Positions 7,463 to 15,557 of a DNA stretch of 19,600 nucleotides are shown piece by piece (position 1 is the stretch's first letter; every line of letters starts with the position of its first letter). The stretch covers positions 1 through 19,600 of the forward strand of contig JAFGOZ010000344.1 of the NCBI GenBank assembly GCA_016926235.1, given 5' to 3'. Both the position numbers and the translations under genes were made by a program. The stretch comes from Bacteroidales bacterium. GTDB lineage: Bacteria > Bacteroidota > Bacteroidia > Bacteroidales > UBA10428. Under the pieces are notes generated by a model, which saw only the letters and a program-made list of their open reading frames with translations, was not told where the DNA came from and did no database searches.

Positions 7463-8171
7463 ATTTTATCCTTAAAACCCCGTATTTAAATATCGTCCAG
7501 AGGATCTTAAACCCGTCCCGTATCCTTAGTTTCTTACCTTCGCCGGCATTACGGGGAAAATATCTTACCGGGACTTCGGCTACAATGTTTTTCCTAATCC
7601 TGAGGACTTTCAATATAAGTTCTGCCTCAAAGCCAAACCGGTTTTCTTTTAACTTTATTTTGTCCAAAAGTTCCTTTTTAAATAGTTTGTAGCCACAAGC
7701 CATATCGGTTAGCTTCACGTTAATCAGTATTGCCGTTAAAAAGGTGAAAAAACGGTTGGCCAAGTACCTCCTGTATGAACTTAATGGCCTGACAGGGCCC
7801 GGTAAATATCGCGAACCATTTACAAATTTTACATCCAGGTCATTCATGGCCATTAACAGGAGGGGGATATCATTCGGATCCAGTTCAAGATCAGCATCCT
7901 GAATAAGGATTGTATCCCCTTCAGCCTCAGAAAACCCCCGTCTGACAGCAGCACCCTTTCCCATATTTTTCTCTTGCTGTGTAATTTTTATGTTTGCATG
8001 TAATACTTTTTCTTTAACCTTGTCAACTGAAAGATCTGTTGAACAATCATCTATAACGACTATCTCAAAACTTTCCACAAAAGATGGTAAAGTCACATTC
8101 ATCAACTTTTCTAAAAGAAGTTGAATATGTTCTTCTTCATTATACATAGGTATGATGATGCTCAATCTCAT
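7461..8171 (-). CDS. GT2 glycosyltransferase, polyprenyl-phosphate sugar synthase (DPM1-like)
   Basis: 236 residues of a GT-A fold family 2 glycosyltransferase. The N-terminal IIIPMYNEE is followed by VIDDCSTD (39-46), GKGAAVRRGF (71-80) and QDADLELDP (91-99, with the DxD-like D92/D94 metal and nucleotide-sugar site), then MACGYKLF (157-164) and RFGFEAELI. The QDADLE form is typical of dolichyl/undecaprenyl-phosphate mannose or glucose synthases. There is no C-terminal pair of membrane helices, so it is the short, peripheral form. Likely reaction: NDP-hexose plus polyprenyl phosphate to polyprenyl-P-hexose on the cytoplasmic face. It follows the YfhO-like gene by 4 bases, so they are probably partners. 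The sugar is not determinable. Confidence 0.88.
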   Translation of the reverse strand: MRLSIIIPMYNEEEHIQLLLEKLMNVTLPSFVESFEIVVIDDCSTDLSVDKVKEKVLHANIKITQQEKNMGKGAAVRRGFSEAEGDTILIQDADLELDPNDIPLLLMAMNDLDVKFVNGSRYLPGPVRPLSSYRRYLANRFFTFLTAILINVKLTDMACGYKLFKKELLDKIKLKENRFGFEAELILKVLRIRKNIVAEVPVRYFPRNAGEGKKLRIRDGFKILWTIFKYGVLRIK

Positions 8172-8175
8172 CTTT

Positions 8176-11100
8176 CTATTCCTTTGGAATTATATAATCA
8201 ACTTTGAGATCACTAAGGGAAAATATTGAATTTTCAGGATTCCAAATATACATTTTTAGTTCCCCATCTACCTGTAATTTATCCGGAAGGTAAATACCAT
8301 GGGTAAAGAATACCCAATTGCTGTCAAGTCCAAAATCCTGAAGGTTTACTGAACAATATATATTATCATAATGTTTCCGGGGTATATCTATAACGGCATA
8401 AACATTCCCTGGTTTTTGCCATTTTATAAATCCTGCAACGTACAATATCCTGTTTTTACCTTCAGGAATTGTCATCCCATCTATAGCAAAATTTGCTACA
8501 AATATGTTCGTTGAATCAACATAAAGTGAAGGAGGATTTTGATAATAAACCAGACTATCTGTTTCTTCGCGAATATGCCAGTGCCCTTTATTATCAAACA
8601 TAGGAAAACGTTCCTCTGCATTATCTGGTGAAAACTTTAGTACGCCTGAATTCGGATCAGAAAATCCTCCCTCTTCAATACCTGGCATAAAATAATGTAC
8701 AGCAGAAACCAGATTGGGATCCAATGATTTGTTAATTCTATATATGGTTGCTTTTAAATAATCACCAGAACTAAAAATTTTTCCAATTCTATCGATTATT
8801 TCAGGTGTTACACGTTGAATCCTAACTTCATTTTTTGTAGCTAAAAATGCCTGATTCAATGAATCCCATAACACAAAATTTATCAGGTTTTCAGGAGGAT
8901 TGCTGAGTGCAATCTCGCTACTTTCCTTTATATGGCTTATCTTATCATCTCTTGTATTTACCTCATTCCGTTTAACGATAAACAAGATTATACCAGCCAT
9001 TAACCCTATCGATATTAATAGAAATACTACTTTATTATTTTTACTCACATGAAAACTGACTAGTATTAATAGTGTTAGAAATCCAGCCAAGGAAAGATAA
9101 AACAGCACTTGTATTAATCTAATGCTATAAGTAAATACAACTTTATGATTACCTGATGGAACTTGAATAGCATCGAACATAACATTGCCATTATAGGCAG
9201 GTACTGGCATATCGTCCACTAAAACTTCCCAACCCTTGAAATATGATTGCAATAAAACCATCCATGTTGAAGTCTGGCATATTATCTCAAATTCCATTCT
9301 ATTTGGCTGGAAAGCAACTACAGCAATTTTGCCTGCATTGTCAGTAATGCTGTCTTTCATATCAATTTCGTTGTATACATAATCTGCAAGAAATAGTGTT
9401 TTACTTGTAAAATCTGATATACTATCTGATATAGGTCTTACATCATTTGTGAGGTAAATAAACTCATTGGATAGCACAGAATCTTTTATGACTGGATATG
9501 TTTCATCCAACATTTTTCGGTTATCCAGGTCAAAAGAGGTATAACCCTCCCATGAAATTTGTTTGGAAAAGTTACCCAGATTTAACCATAAATTGTATCG
9601 TTCAAAAAATTTATCAGAATTTTGATATAACGGCACCCTGTCAGGTATAGGAAATCCTTTAGGACTTCTGGTTATATATTCTTTAATATCTGAAGGCTTG
9701 TTATTTCCAACAACGGTAACAGGAATATTCAATTGTGCTGCAAAAACTAATTCAAGCAGTAGAAAAAGAAAGATAAGGTTACGTAGCTGAAATCTTTTTA
9801 GCCACAATAAAAACAAGAAAACTAAATAAAGCACAAATTGAACTAAAGATTGGAAAAATAATGCTTCACCCAGGGTTGAATTTCTGAATTTCTCGATAAA
9901 TCCTATGTCTGAATTTATAAATGTGTTTTGCCTAAAATATACATCAGGAAATGCAACAGCCATATTTATGGCATAATAAACCATTGCTAATACAATCAAT
10001 CCGGATAATAATTTGTCTGACCTAATACCTTGTAATGAATATCGTTTATTTAAATAATATAAAGCTGAAATAATAATGGATATGATAAAGAAATATCTAT
10101 AAAAGGCAGGAAAACGGAACAAATCCATCAAAGGAAGATGCTTATAAAAAAAGCCCTGCACAGGAGTATAAGCGCCAAATGATGCCAAAAGAAACACAAA
10201 GCTAAAAACAAGAAGTATGTATATTTCCTTTGGAAGCTTCTTTAATAAAGCTGCTATGCCAAACAGAATGGTTATTACTCCAACAAAACAGTTGGTTATT
10301 GAAATATCAGTATAGGTTGTTTCCAACTTTAAGGCTGCAAAAGGATTTAAAAAAGAAAGTAATGACTTCGGATGAAGTATAAACTTCTGTGATCCTTCAA
10401 GTGATAAACCTTCTAAACGACTTACGCTGGATATTGCGTATGTAACTGAAAGGATACTTCCTGCAAGTAGAAATAAAATGATTATTATGCTTAATAGATG
10501 GGAATATATAAATTCCTTAAAAGTTTTAAGCTTTCTTTCAAATATAATCTGTACAAATCGAAACATAAAATAAATAAGAAGCAGGTAAAATAACATGAAT
10601 GAAACTGCCTGATAACCACCTGTCAGCATTAAAAATGTGACCAAACAAAATTTAAAGATATTGCCCCATGAAAACTCATTCTTAATCATACGCAGATAAT
10701 AGGCAATTACCCACGGTAACCATGTAGCACCAAGAATAGAAACAAGAGACTGAGCATGTCCTATAAAAATGCTTGAGAACATAAATACCAATCCTGCCAG
10801 TAACGAAAAATGGTAATCAATCTTAAACTCCTTGGCTAATTTATACATACCCAGGCCACCTAAAATTGTATATAGCAGGTACAAAAAATGGAGTGTAATG
10901 TTGGAATACCCAAATAAAAATCCAATAATATAAACTTCCGGGTACCAGAAAGGATATTGCATATCGGCAAAAATAGGATAACCGCATTGTTGATAGGGAT
11001 TCCAATAAGGAAATATCCCATTTTGAAAGCACTCCCCGGCAAAGTACCGCCAGGGAAGTACAACATCTATCATGTCATACTGCAATGAATAGATTAATCC

Positions 11101-11193
11101 ACTGACAGGCCAGAAAACAATCAGTGCTATAAGCGTATAGAAAAGAAATGGGGTATCGTATATCCTTTTATAAAACGATTTAAGGTACTGCAT
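8176..11193 (-). CDS. YfhO-family polytopic membrane glycosyltransferase (GT-C-like)
   Basis: 1005 residues. The first helix is at about 14-35. The following loop carries D40 and D43 and PYWNPYQQCGYP (62-73), the place and pattern of the catalytic first extracytoplasmic loop in GT-C enzymes. About a dozen helices follow up to about residue 485. A soluble segment then ends in LLQSYFKGWEVLVDDMPVPA...AIQVPSGNHKVVFTY (about 647-689), the hallmark of the YfhO family. Two more helices lie at about 692-716 and 721-740. A C-terminal soluble domain of about 265 residues goes beyond the typical YfhO core and looks beta-rich. Probable role: transfer of a sugar from a polyprenyl-phosphate carrier, made by the adjacent GT2, to an envelope acceptor outside the membrane. 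The acceptor is unknown. ATG start at 11193, with a TATTTTTG box 24 bases upstream. Confidence 0.85.
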   Translation of the reverse strand: MQYLKSFYKRIYDTPFLFYTLIALIVFWPVSGLIYSLQYDMIDVVLPWRYFAGECFQNGIFPYWNPYQQCGYPIFADMQYPFWYPEVYIIGFLFGYSNITLHFLYLLYTILGGLGMYKLAKEFKIDYHFSLLAGLVFMFSSIFIGHAQSLVSILGATWLPWVIAYYLRMIKNEFSWGNIFKFCLVTFLMLTGGYQAVSFMLFYLLLIYFMFRFVQIIFERKLKTFKEFIYSHLLSIIIILFLLAGSILSVTYAISSVSRLEGLSLEGSQKFILHPKSLLSFLNPFAALKLETTYTDISITNCFVGVITILFGIAALLKKLPKEIYILLVFSFVFLLASFGAYTPVQGFFYKHLPLMDLFRFPAFYRYFFIISIIISALYYLNKRYSLQGIRSDKLLSGLIVLAMVYYAINMAVAFPDVYFRQNTFINSDIGFIEKFRNSTLGEALFFQSLVQFVLYLVFLFLLWLKRFQLRNLIFLFLLLELVFAAQLNIPVTVVGNNKPSDIKEYITRSPKGFPIPDRVPLYQNSDKFFERYNLWLNLGNFSKQISWEGYTSFDLDNRKMLDETYPVIKDSVLSNEFIYLTNDVRPISDSISDFTSKTLFLADYVYNEIDMKDSITDNAGKIAVVAFQPNRMEFEIICQTSTWMVLLQSYFKGWEVLVDDMPVPAYNGNVMFDAIQVPSGNHKVVFTYSIRLIQVLFYLSLAGFLTLLILVSFHVSKNNKVVFLLISIGLMAGIILFIVKRNEVNTRDDKISHIKESSEIALSNPPENLINFVLWDSLNQAFLATKNEVRIQRVTPEIIDRIGKIFSSGDYLKATIYRINKSLDPNLVSAVHYFMPGIEEGGFSDPNSGVLKFSPDNAEERFPMFDNKGHWHIREETDSLVYYQNPPSLYVDSTNIFVANFAIDGMTIPEGKNRILYVAGFIKWQKPGNVYAVIDIPRKHYDNIYCSVNLQDFGLDSNWVFFTHGIYLPDKLQVDGELKMYIWNPENSIFSLSDLKVDYIIPKE

Positions 11194-11216
11194 ATGTAAA
11201 ATTATAAATGCAGTTT

Positions 11217-11224
11217 CAAAAATA
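11217..11224 (-). promoter_or_regulatory. Candidate -7 box TATTTTTG for the YfhO-GT2 operon
   Basis: The minus strand reads TATTTTTG, an exact TAnnTTTG match, 24 bases before the YfhO-family start codon. No TTTG is evident about 19 bases upstream of it. It suggests that the two envelope genes have their own promoter in the 128-base gap after glnS, rather than depending only on read-through. Confidence 0.45.
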
Positions 11225-11321
11225 GGGTTTTATACTAAACTTCCTTAAAATAAATTGTAATTTCTATCAACCAGCAAATTAAGTTCTGGACAGATGATAT
11301 TCTTTGTTTTATTAAATCATT

Positions 11322-13019
11322 TTATTCCTTCCCTGCCATCTTAGCCCACGAGTCTTTCAGGGTCACAGTCCGGTTAAACACCAGCTTATCAGCAATCGAA
11401 TCCTTATCAACACAAAAATATCCTAAACGTTGAAACTGGTATGAAGCTAGCGGTTTAGCCCCTTTTACAGATGGTTCGATTTTACATTGTATTACCTTTA
11501 ATGATTCAGGATTAAGATTCGATTTAAAATCTTTTCCTTCCTCAACTTCATCGGGTGTTTCGTTCATAAACAACCGGTCATAAAGTCTTACCTCGGCATC
11601 CATAGCCTGGCTTGCAGAAACCCAATGGAGTGTACCTTTTACTTTGCGATTGTTTTTCCCCTCGCCACTCTTGGTATCCGGATCATATGTACAACGTAAT
11701 TCTGTGATATTACCATTATCATCTTTGATGACTTTTTCACATTGAATAATATATGCACTTTTCAATCTCACTTCCTGACCAGGAGCAAGGCGGAAAAACT
11801 TTTTAGGAGGATCCTCCATAAAATCTTCCTTCTCAATATATAATTCGCGGGAAAAATACATTATTCTTGTTCCCCTGCTTTCATCCTCCGGATTATTTTC
11901 AGTAGTCAGTTCTTCAACTTTCCTTTCGGGATAATTCTCAATAACTACTTTTAATGGATTGAGCACAGCCATAATACGGGCTGCCCTTTTATTGAGGTCT
12001 TCGCGAATGCAGTGTTCAAGCAAAGCAACGTCAATGATATTCTCCCGGCGGGCTATACCCACTGTTTCTGCAAATTTTCGAATAGATTCAGGTGTATACC
12101 CTCTCCTGCGCAAACCACAGATTGTTGGCATACGGGGATCGTCCCAGCCATTTACAAGCTCCTCTCTGACCAATTGCTGAAGCTTACGCTTGCTCATTAC
12201 AGTATAGGAAAGGTTTAAGCGTGCAAATTCAATCTGACGTGGCCTGTACTCACCTTCAACAAGTTGGTCGAGACACCAGTCATATAATGGACGATGGACT
12301 TCAAATTCAAGGGTACATATAGAATGGGTAATACCCTCGAGGTAATCAGACTGTCCATGAGTATAGTCGTACATTGGATAGATACACCATTTATCCCCCG
12401 TGCGATGATGATGTGCATGCCTTATACGGTATAAAACCGGGTCACGCATATGCATATTTGGTGATGTCATATCAATTTTGGCACGCAATAAATATTGCCC
12501 ATCCTTAAATTCTCCGGCACGCATTCTTTGAAACAGGTCGAGGTTCTCTTCAACTGATCGATTGCGCCATGGACTTTCTTTACCTGGCTGAGTAGGAGTT
12601 CCCCTGCTTTCACTTATTTCATCAGCACTCATCTCACATACATAAGCCTTGCCTTTTTTAATAAGTTTTATAGCCCATTCATATAATTGTTCAAAGTAAT
12701 CTGATGCATACCTTGGTTCTCCTTCCCATTGAAAACCCAGCCAATTAACATCTTCTAAAATAGAATCGACATACTCCGTATCCTCAGTTGTTGGATTAGT
12801 ATCATCAAAACGCAGGTTGCATTTTCCTTTATATTTTAAGGCTAGACCAAAATTCAGGCAAATGGATTTCGCATGACCTATATGCAGGTAACCATTAGGC
12901 TCTGGCGGAAATCGCGTATACACCTGTCCATTATGTTTACTATTTTTTATGTCTTCTTCAATAATCTGCTCAATAAAATTTAGCGATGCTTTTTCTTCAA
13001 CCATGCCTTTTTCTTCCAT
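11322..13019 (-). CDS. glnS: Glutaminyl-tRNA synthetase
   Basis: Class I aminoacyl-tRNA synthetase that charges tRNA-Gln with glutamine directly. 565 residues, close to the ~554 of the E. coli enzyme. The HIGH signature lies in [17 protein letters not shown] (HIGH at 46-49), and the KMSKS equivalent is VMSKR (274-278). The family-specific [12 protein letters not shown] (69-80), [22 protein letters not shown] and DWCLDQL motifs fit GlnRS/GluRS. The [11 protein letters not shown] form and the C-terminal beta-barrel anticodon-binding region (about 350-560) are typical of GlnRS. The start is the ATG at 13019; an alternative ATG lies at codon 6. Divergent from folB, 104 bases apart. Presence of GlnRS means this organism need not rely on the Glu-tRNA-Gln amidotransferase route for Gln. 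Confidence 0.97.
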   Translation of the reverse strand: MEEKGMVEEKASLNFIEQIIEEDIKNSKHNGQVYTRFPPEPNGYLHIGHAKSICLNFGLALKYKGKCNLRFDDTNPTTEDTEYVDSILEDVNWLGFQWEGEPRYASDYFEQLYEWAIKLIKKGKAYVCEMSADEISESRGTPTQPGKESPWRNRSVEENLDLFQRMRAGEFKDGQYLLRAKIDMTSPNMHMRDPVLYRIRHAHHHRTGDKWCIYPMYDYTHGQSDYLEGITHSICTLEFEVHRPLYDWCLDQLVEGEYRPRQIEFARLNLSYTVMSKRKLQQLVREELVNGWDDPRMPTICGLRRRGYTPESIRKFAETVGIARRENIIDVALLEHCIREDLNKRAARIMAVLNPLKVVIENYPERKVEELTTENNPEDESRGTRIMYFSRELYIEKEDFMEDPPKKFFRLAPGQEVRLKSAYIIQCEKVIKDDNGNITELRCTYDPDTKSGEGKNNRKVKGTLHWVSASQAMDAEVRLYDRLFMNETPDEVEEGKDFKSNLNPESLKVIQCKIEPSVKGAKPLASYQFQRLGYFCVDKDSIADKLVFNRTVTLKDSWAKMAGKE

Positions 13020-13123
13020 TTCCTATTCTTTAAATAAATGAATATGCAAAATAAGTAAATAATTAAGGAAAAATTATCATAACTCGGTGTAAAGCCCTAA
13101 TTTAGGCGAATATTTTTAAACAT

Positions 13124-13474
13124 ATGGGACTCATTCTTTTAGAAAATATGGAATTCTTCGCCTATCACGGGTGTTTTAAAGAAGAGCGCATAGTGGGTAA
13201 TAAATTTCTTGTTGACCTGCGAATTGATGCAGACTTGTCAAAAGCATCCGTTACAGACAACTTGAATGACACATTAAACTACCAAGCTGCTTACAAGATC
13301 GTAAAAGAAGAAATGCAGGAAAAATCTCACTTACTGGAACACATTGCGCAAAGAATAATCGATGCCATATATTCAACATTCAATGGGATAGAAGCTGTAA
13401 CAGTAAAAGTATCCAAGATGAACCCTCCTTTGGGCGGAAAGACGGAGAAAGTTAGTGTAATACTGAGTAAATAA
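13124..13474 (+). CDS. folB: Dihydroneopterin aldolase
   Basis: 116 residues, the normal size of FolB. It converts 7,8-dihydroneopterin to 6-hydroxymethyl-dihydropterin and glycolaldehyde in folate synthesis and acts as a cytosolic homo-oligomer. Visible signatures are LENMEFFAYHGCFKEER (6-22, pterin-contact Tyr and the catalytic Glu region), LNYQAAYKIV, LLEHIAQRI (Glu that anchors the pterin) and VKVSKMNPPLGG (94-105) with the conserved Lys at 98. ATG start at 13124 with an A-rich leader. It is expressed away from glnS. Apparently monocistronic, as the next gene is 301 bases downstream with promoter-like elements between. Confidence 0.95.
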   Translation: MGLILLENMEFFAYHGCFKEERIVGNKFLVDLRIDADLSKASVTDNLNDTLNYQAAYKIVKEEMQEKSHLLEHIAQRIIDAIYSTFNGIEAVTVKVSKMNPPLGGKTEKVSVILSK

Positions 13475-13525
13475 GGATTTCAACATTCCAGGAATTTCTT
13501 TTGCCAAGTCGTTTTTAGTGAACCC

Positions 13526-13541
13526 AAACCTCAGGTTTTTT
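13526..13541 (+). terminator. Weak candidate terminator after folB
   Basis: AAACC pairs with GGTTT around a TCA loop and is followed by further T residues (13536-13541). The stem is only five base pairs, so this is a tentative call. Confidence 0.3.
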
Positions 13542-13730
13542 CAGATCATTAAAAAAAGTGCCCTCGTCTGATAATGACCCAACACGTACAGACAAAAAAA
13601 AGACTATAATTCTGTAACTATCTGGGGCATGAGGAGTCAAACAATAGTATAAAACAGAAGAAGCAGTATATTATTTATATGAAAATATGAATTTTATTTA
13701 TCTTATTTTTAATTTTATTAATTTTTTATT

Positions 13731-13759
13731 TACTTTTGTTTCAAATTATATTAAGTTTG
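13731..13759 (+). promoter_or_regulatory. Two candidate -7 boxes for the DUF2089-ABC-peptidase operon
   Basis: TACTTTTG (13731-13738) and TAAGTTTG (13752-13759) both match TAnnTTTG. The second lies 16 bases before the start codon of the first operon gene and the first lies 37 bases before it. The TTTG inside the first is too close to the second (13 bases) to be its -33 element, so these are better read as alternative -7 boxes. No clear -33 is seen for either. Confidence 0.45.
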
Positions 13760-13775
13760 AATAAAATTAATTTAA

Positions 13776-14048
13776 ATGAGTAAAAACTTACCTTTAAAAT
13801 GTCCAAGTTGTAATTCAAAACTCAAGGTGAAAAGTATGTTTTGCGACGACTGCGAAACCATTGTGAGTGGAGAATTTGACTTACCTATATTGCTAACTCT
13901 TGAGCCAAAAGAGCAGCAATTTATTCTGGAATTTATAAAATGTAGCGGTAGTTTAAAAATAATGGCCCAGAATATGGGGCTAAGTTACCCTACAGTTAGA
14001 AATATTTTAGATGACATAATCCAAAAAATTGAAAGCCATGGAAAATAA
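13776..14048 (+). CDS. DUF2089-family zinc-ribbon/HTH regulator
   Basis: 90 residues. The N-terminal zinc ribbon has C9-x2-C12 and C23-x2-C26. A short linker with GEFDLP follows. A C-terminal helix-turn-helix then runs from about 48 to 88 (SLKIMAQNMGLSYPTVRNILDDIIQKI), resembling sigma-factor region 4 / LuxR-type HTHs. This arrangement matches DUF2089 proteins, predicted DNA-binding regulators of unknown signal. As first gene of the operon it probably controls the membrane protein, ABC transporter and peptidase behind it. The 3' end overlaps the start of the next gene by 11 bases, indicating translational coupling. Noticeably more AT-rich than the ABC and peptidase genes. Confidence 0.8.
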   Translation: MSKNLPLKCPSCNSKLKVKSMFCDDCETIVSGEFDLPILLTLEPKEQQFILEFIKCSGSLKIMAQNMGLSYPTVRNILDDIIQKIESHGK

Positions 14049-14640
14049 AATATCAATTAAAAAGATTCTTTTTAATCCCTTTGAATACATAGCGGGAACT
14101 AAGGCCCTCATTATAGGAATTTTAATCTTATTAGCCTCATCTGTTCTAGATTTTTACAGTGAGAGGACTCTACCTATGGGAATGAGCGTAAATTTAACCA
14201 AGTACCTCAGTATAAACTTGGGAAGCTTTGTTATATTTTCGGTTTTATTATTTATCGTAGGACTGATCTTTTCAACATCGAAGGTTCGGTTTATTGATGT
14301 TATTGGCACTCAGGCATTGGCAAGATACCCTGGCATAATTGCTTCTCTTATATCCTTTATACCTGCTTATAATAGGTTTCTAACCCACACTTACTCTAAA
14401 ATAATGCAAAAGGCTTGTGTGATAGACCTTTCTACTTTTGAAATAGTGAGTTCATTAATACTCTATCTCTGCACATTACTAATGGGAATATGGACAATGA
14501 TATTGATGTTCAATGCTTTTAAAGTAGCAACAAATCTTAAAGGTGAAAGAGGGGTTTTAATTTTTGTTATTACTTGGATAGTATGGCTTGTTACTGTACT
14601 GGGAATCAGAATGTTTGTTTTATCAAATTTGTTTCATTAA
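14038..14640 (+). CDS. Small integral membrane protein, Yip1-like
   Basis: About 200 residues with roughly five hydrophobic helices at about 18-38, 60-80, 95-115, 130-155 and 170-193. The cytoplasmic N-terminus (MENKISIKKILFNPFEYIAG) and the segment RFIDVIGTQALARYPGIIAS after the second helix resemble the Yip1/YIF1-type membrane domain found in bacterial proteins. I rate that family call as tentative. I chose the ATG at 14038 over a TTG at 14029. It overlaps the DUF2089 stop, with the junction reading ATGGAAAATAA, typical of coupled translation. It may sense or modulate the transporter that follows; no catalytic motif is visible. Confidence 0.65.
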   Translation: MENKISIKKILFNPFEYIAGTKALIIGILILLASSVLDFYSERTLPMGMSVNLTKYLSINLGSFVIFSVLLFIVGLIFSTSKVRFIDVIGTQALARYPGIIASLISFIPAYNRFLTHTYSKIMQKACVIDLSTFEIVSSLILYLCTLLMGIWTMILMFNAFKVATNLKGERGVLIFVITWIVWLVTVLGIRMFVLSNLFH

Positions 14641-14667
14641 CAGAAATGAAAATTAAAATATTATACC

Positions 14668-15546
14668 ATGAAATTAGAAATAAAAAACCTGTCAAAAACA
14701 TATCCAAACGGGGTAGAAGCTCTGAAGGATATAACACTTACCATTGAAAACGGCATGTTTGGCCTGCTTGGCCCAAATGGCGCTGGCAAATCAACCCTGA
14801 TGCGCACCATTGCCACGCTTCAGGATGCAGATGAAGGGAACGCCATGCTTGATGGCCTAAACCTGTTGGTTGAGAAGCATGAAACCCGCAAAATATTGGG
14901 CTATCTGCCCCAGGAATTTGGGCTGTATCCCAACGTTACTGCTGAAAAAATGCTTGACCACATTGCAGTATTAAAAGGCATCACCCTTAAAAAGGAAAGA
15001 AATGACATTGTAGAAAGCCTCCTGCAGCAAACCAGCCTGTTTGACGACAGGAAAAAGAAACTGGGCACTTTTTCCGGTGGTATGAAGCAGCGTTTCGGGA
15101 TTGCCCAGGCGTTGTTAGGAAACCCTAAACTAATTATTGTAGATGAACCCACTGCAGGGCTTGATCCGGCTGAACGAAAGAGGTTCTTAAATCTACTCAG
15201 TGAAATAGGCGAAAACAAAGTAATCATTCTATCCACACACATTGTGGATGATGTGAAAGACCTTTGCTCAAATATGGCCATAATAAACAAAGGCCAACTG
15301 TTGTACGAGGGAAAACCAATTGAAGCAATAAAACAGATAGAAGGAAAAATCTGGGAAAAAACGATGACCAAGGAAGAAATGAATGCACTTCCTACGGAGA
15401 TAAAACTATTATCAACCAGGATGAACGAAGGGAATGTGGATGTGAAGATATGGAGTGATAATTCATTTAATGGGTTTACAAAGAAAAAACCGGAACTGGA
15501 AGACGTGTATTTTTCAGTGATCAATAATCATTTTGTTAACCATTAA
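14668..15546 (+). CDS. ABC transporter ATP-binding protein (ABC-2 type)
   Basis: 292 residues, a single nucleotide-binding domain. Walker A GPNGAGKST is at 35-43, the Q-loop at Q82 (LPQEFGLYPNV), the signature FSGGMKQR at 135-142 (variant of LSGGQ), Walker B LIIVDEPTAGLD at 155-166 and the H-loop STHI at 189-192. The C-terminal extension from about 215 is typical of ABC-2 export/DrrA-like ATPases. It lies 27 bases after the Yip1-like gene and 11 bases before the permease-peptidase gene, which supplies its membrane partner. ATP hydrolysis here should drive the fused permease. The transported substrate is unknown. Confidence 0.93.
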   Translation: MKLEIKNLSKTYPNGVEALKDITLTIENGMFGLLGPNGAGKSTLMRTIATLQDADEGNAMLDGLNLLVEKHETRKILGYLPQEFGLYPNVTAEKMLDHIAVLKGITLKKERNDIVESLLQQTSLFDDRKKKLGTFSGGMKQRFGIAQALLGNPKLIIVDEPTAGLDPAERKRFLNLLSEIGENKVIILSTHIVDDVKDLCSNMAIINKGQLLYEGKPIEAIKQIEGKIWEKTMTKEEMNALPTEIKLLSTRMNEGNVDVKIWSDNSFNGFTKKKPELEDVYFSVINNHFVNH

Positions 15547-15557
15547 ACCTTTAAGCT

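Larger units (their letters stand above)
13475..13775. other. 301-base non-coding gap between folB and the ABC operon
   Basis: No gene seen. It contains a weak possible terminator for folB (13526-13541), a strongly AT-rich segment from about 13670, and two TAnnTTTG boxes near the downstream gene. No tRNA-like or repeat structure was found. Confidence 0.6.

Noticed and set aside
13096..13106. CCTAA-T-TTAGG short palindrome between glnS and folB
   Set aside because: Only five base pairs per arm with a mismatch outside. No promoter relation is clear, and chance is likely.
14901..15524. Long open frame on the minus strand opposite the ABC ATPase
   Set aside because: The opposite strand encodes a textbook ABC ATPase. 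The antisense protein is Ser/Phe-rich with no recognisable motif, typical of a shadow frame.
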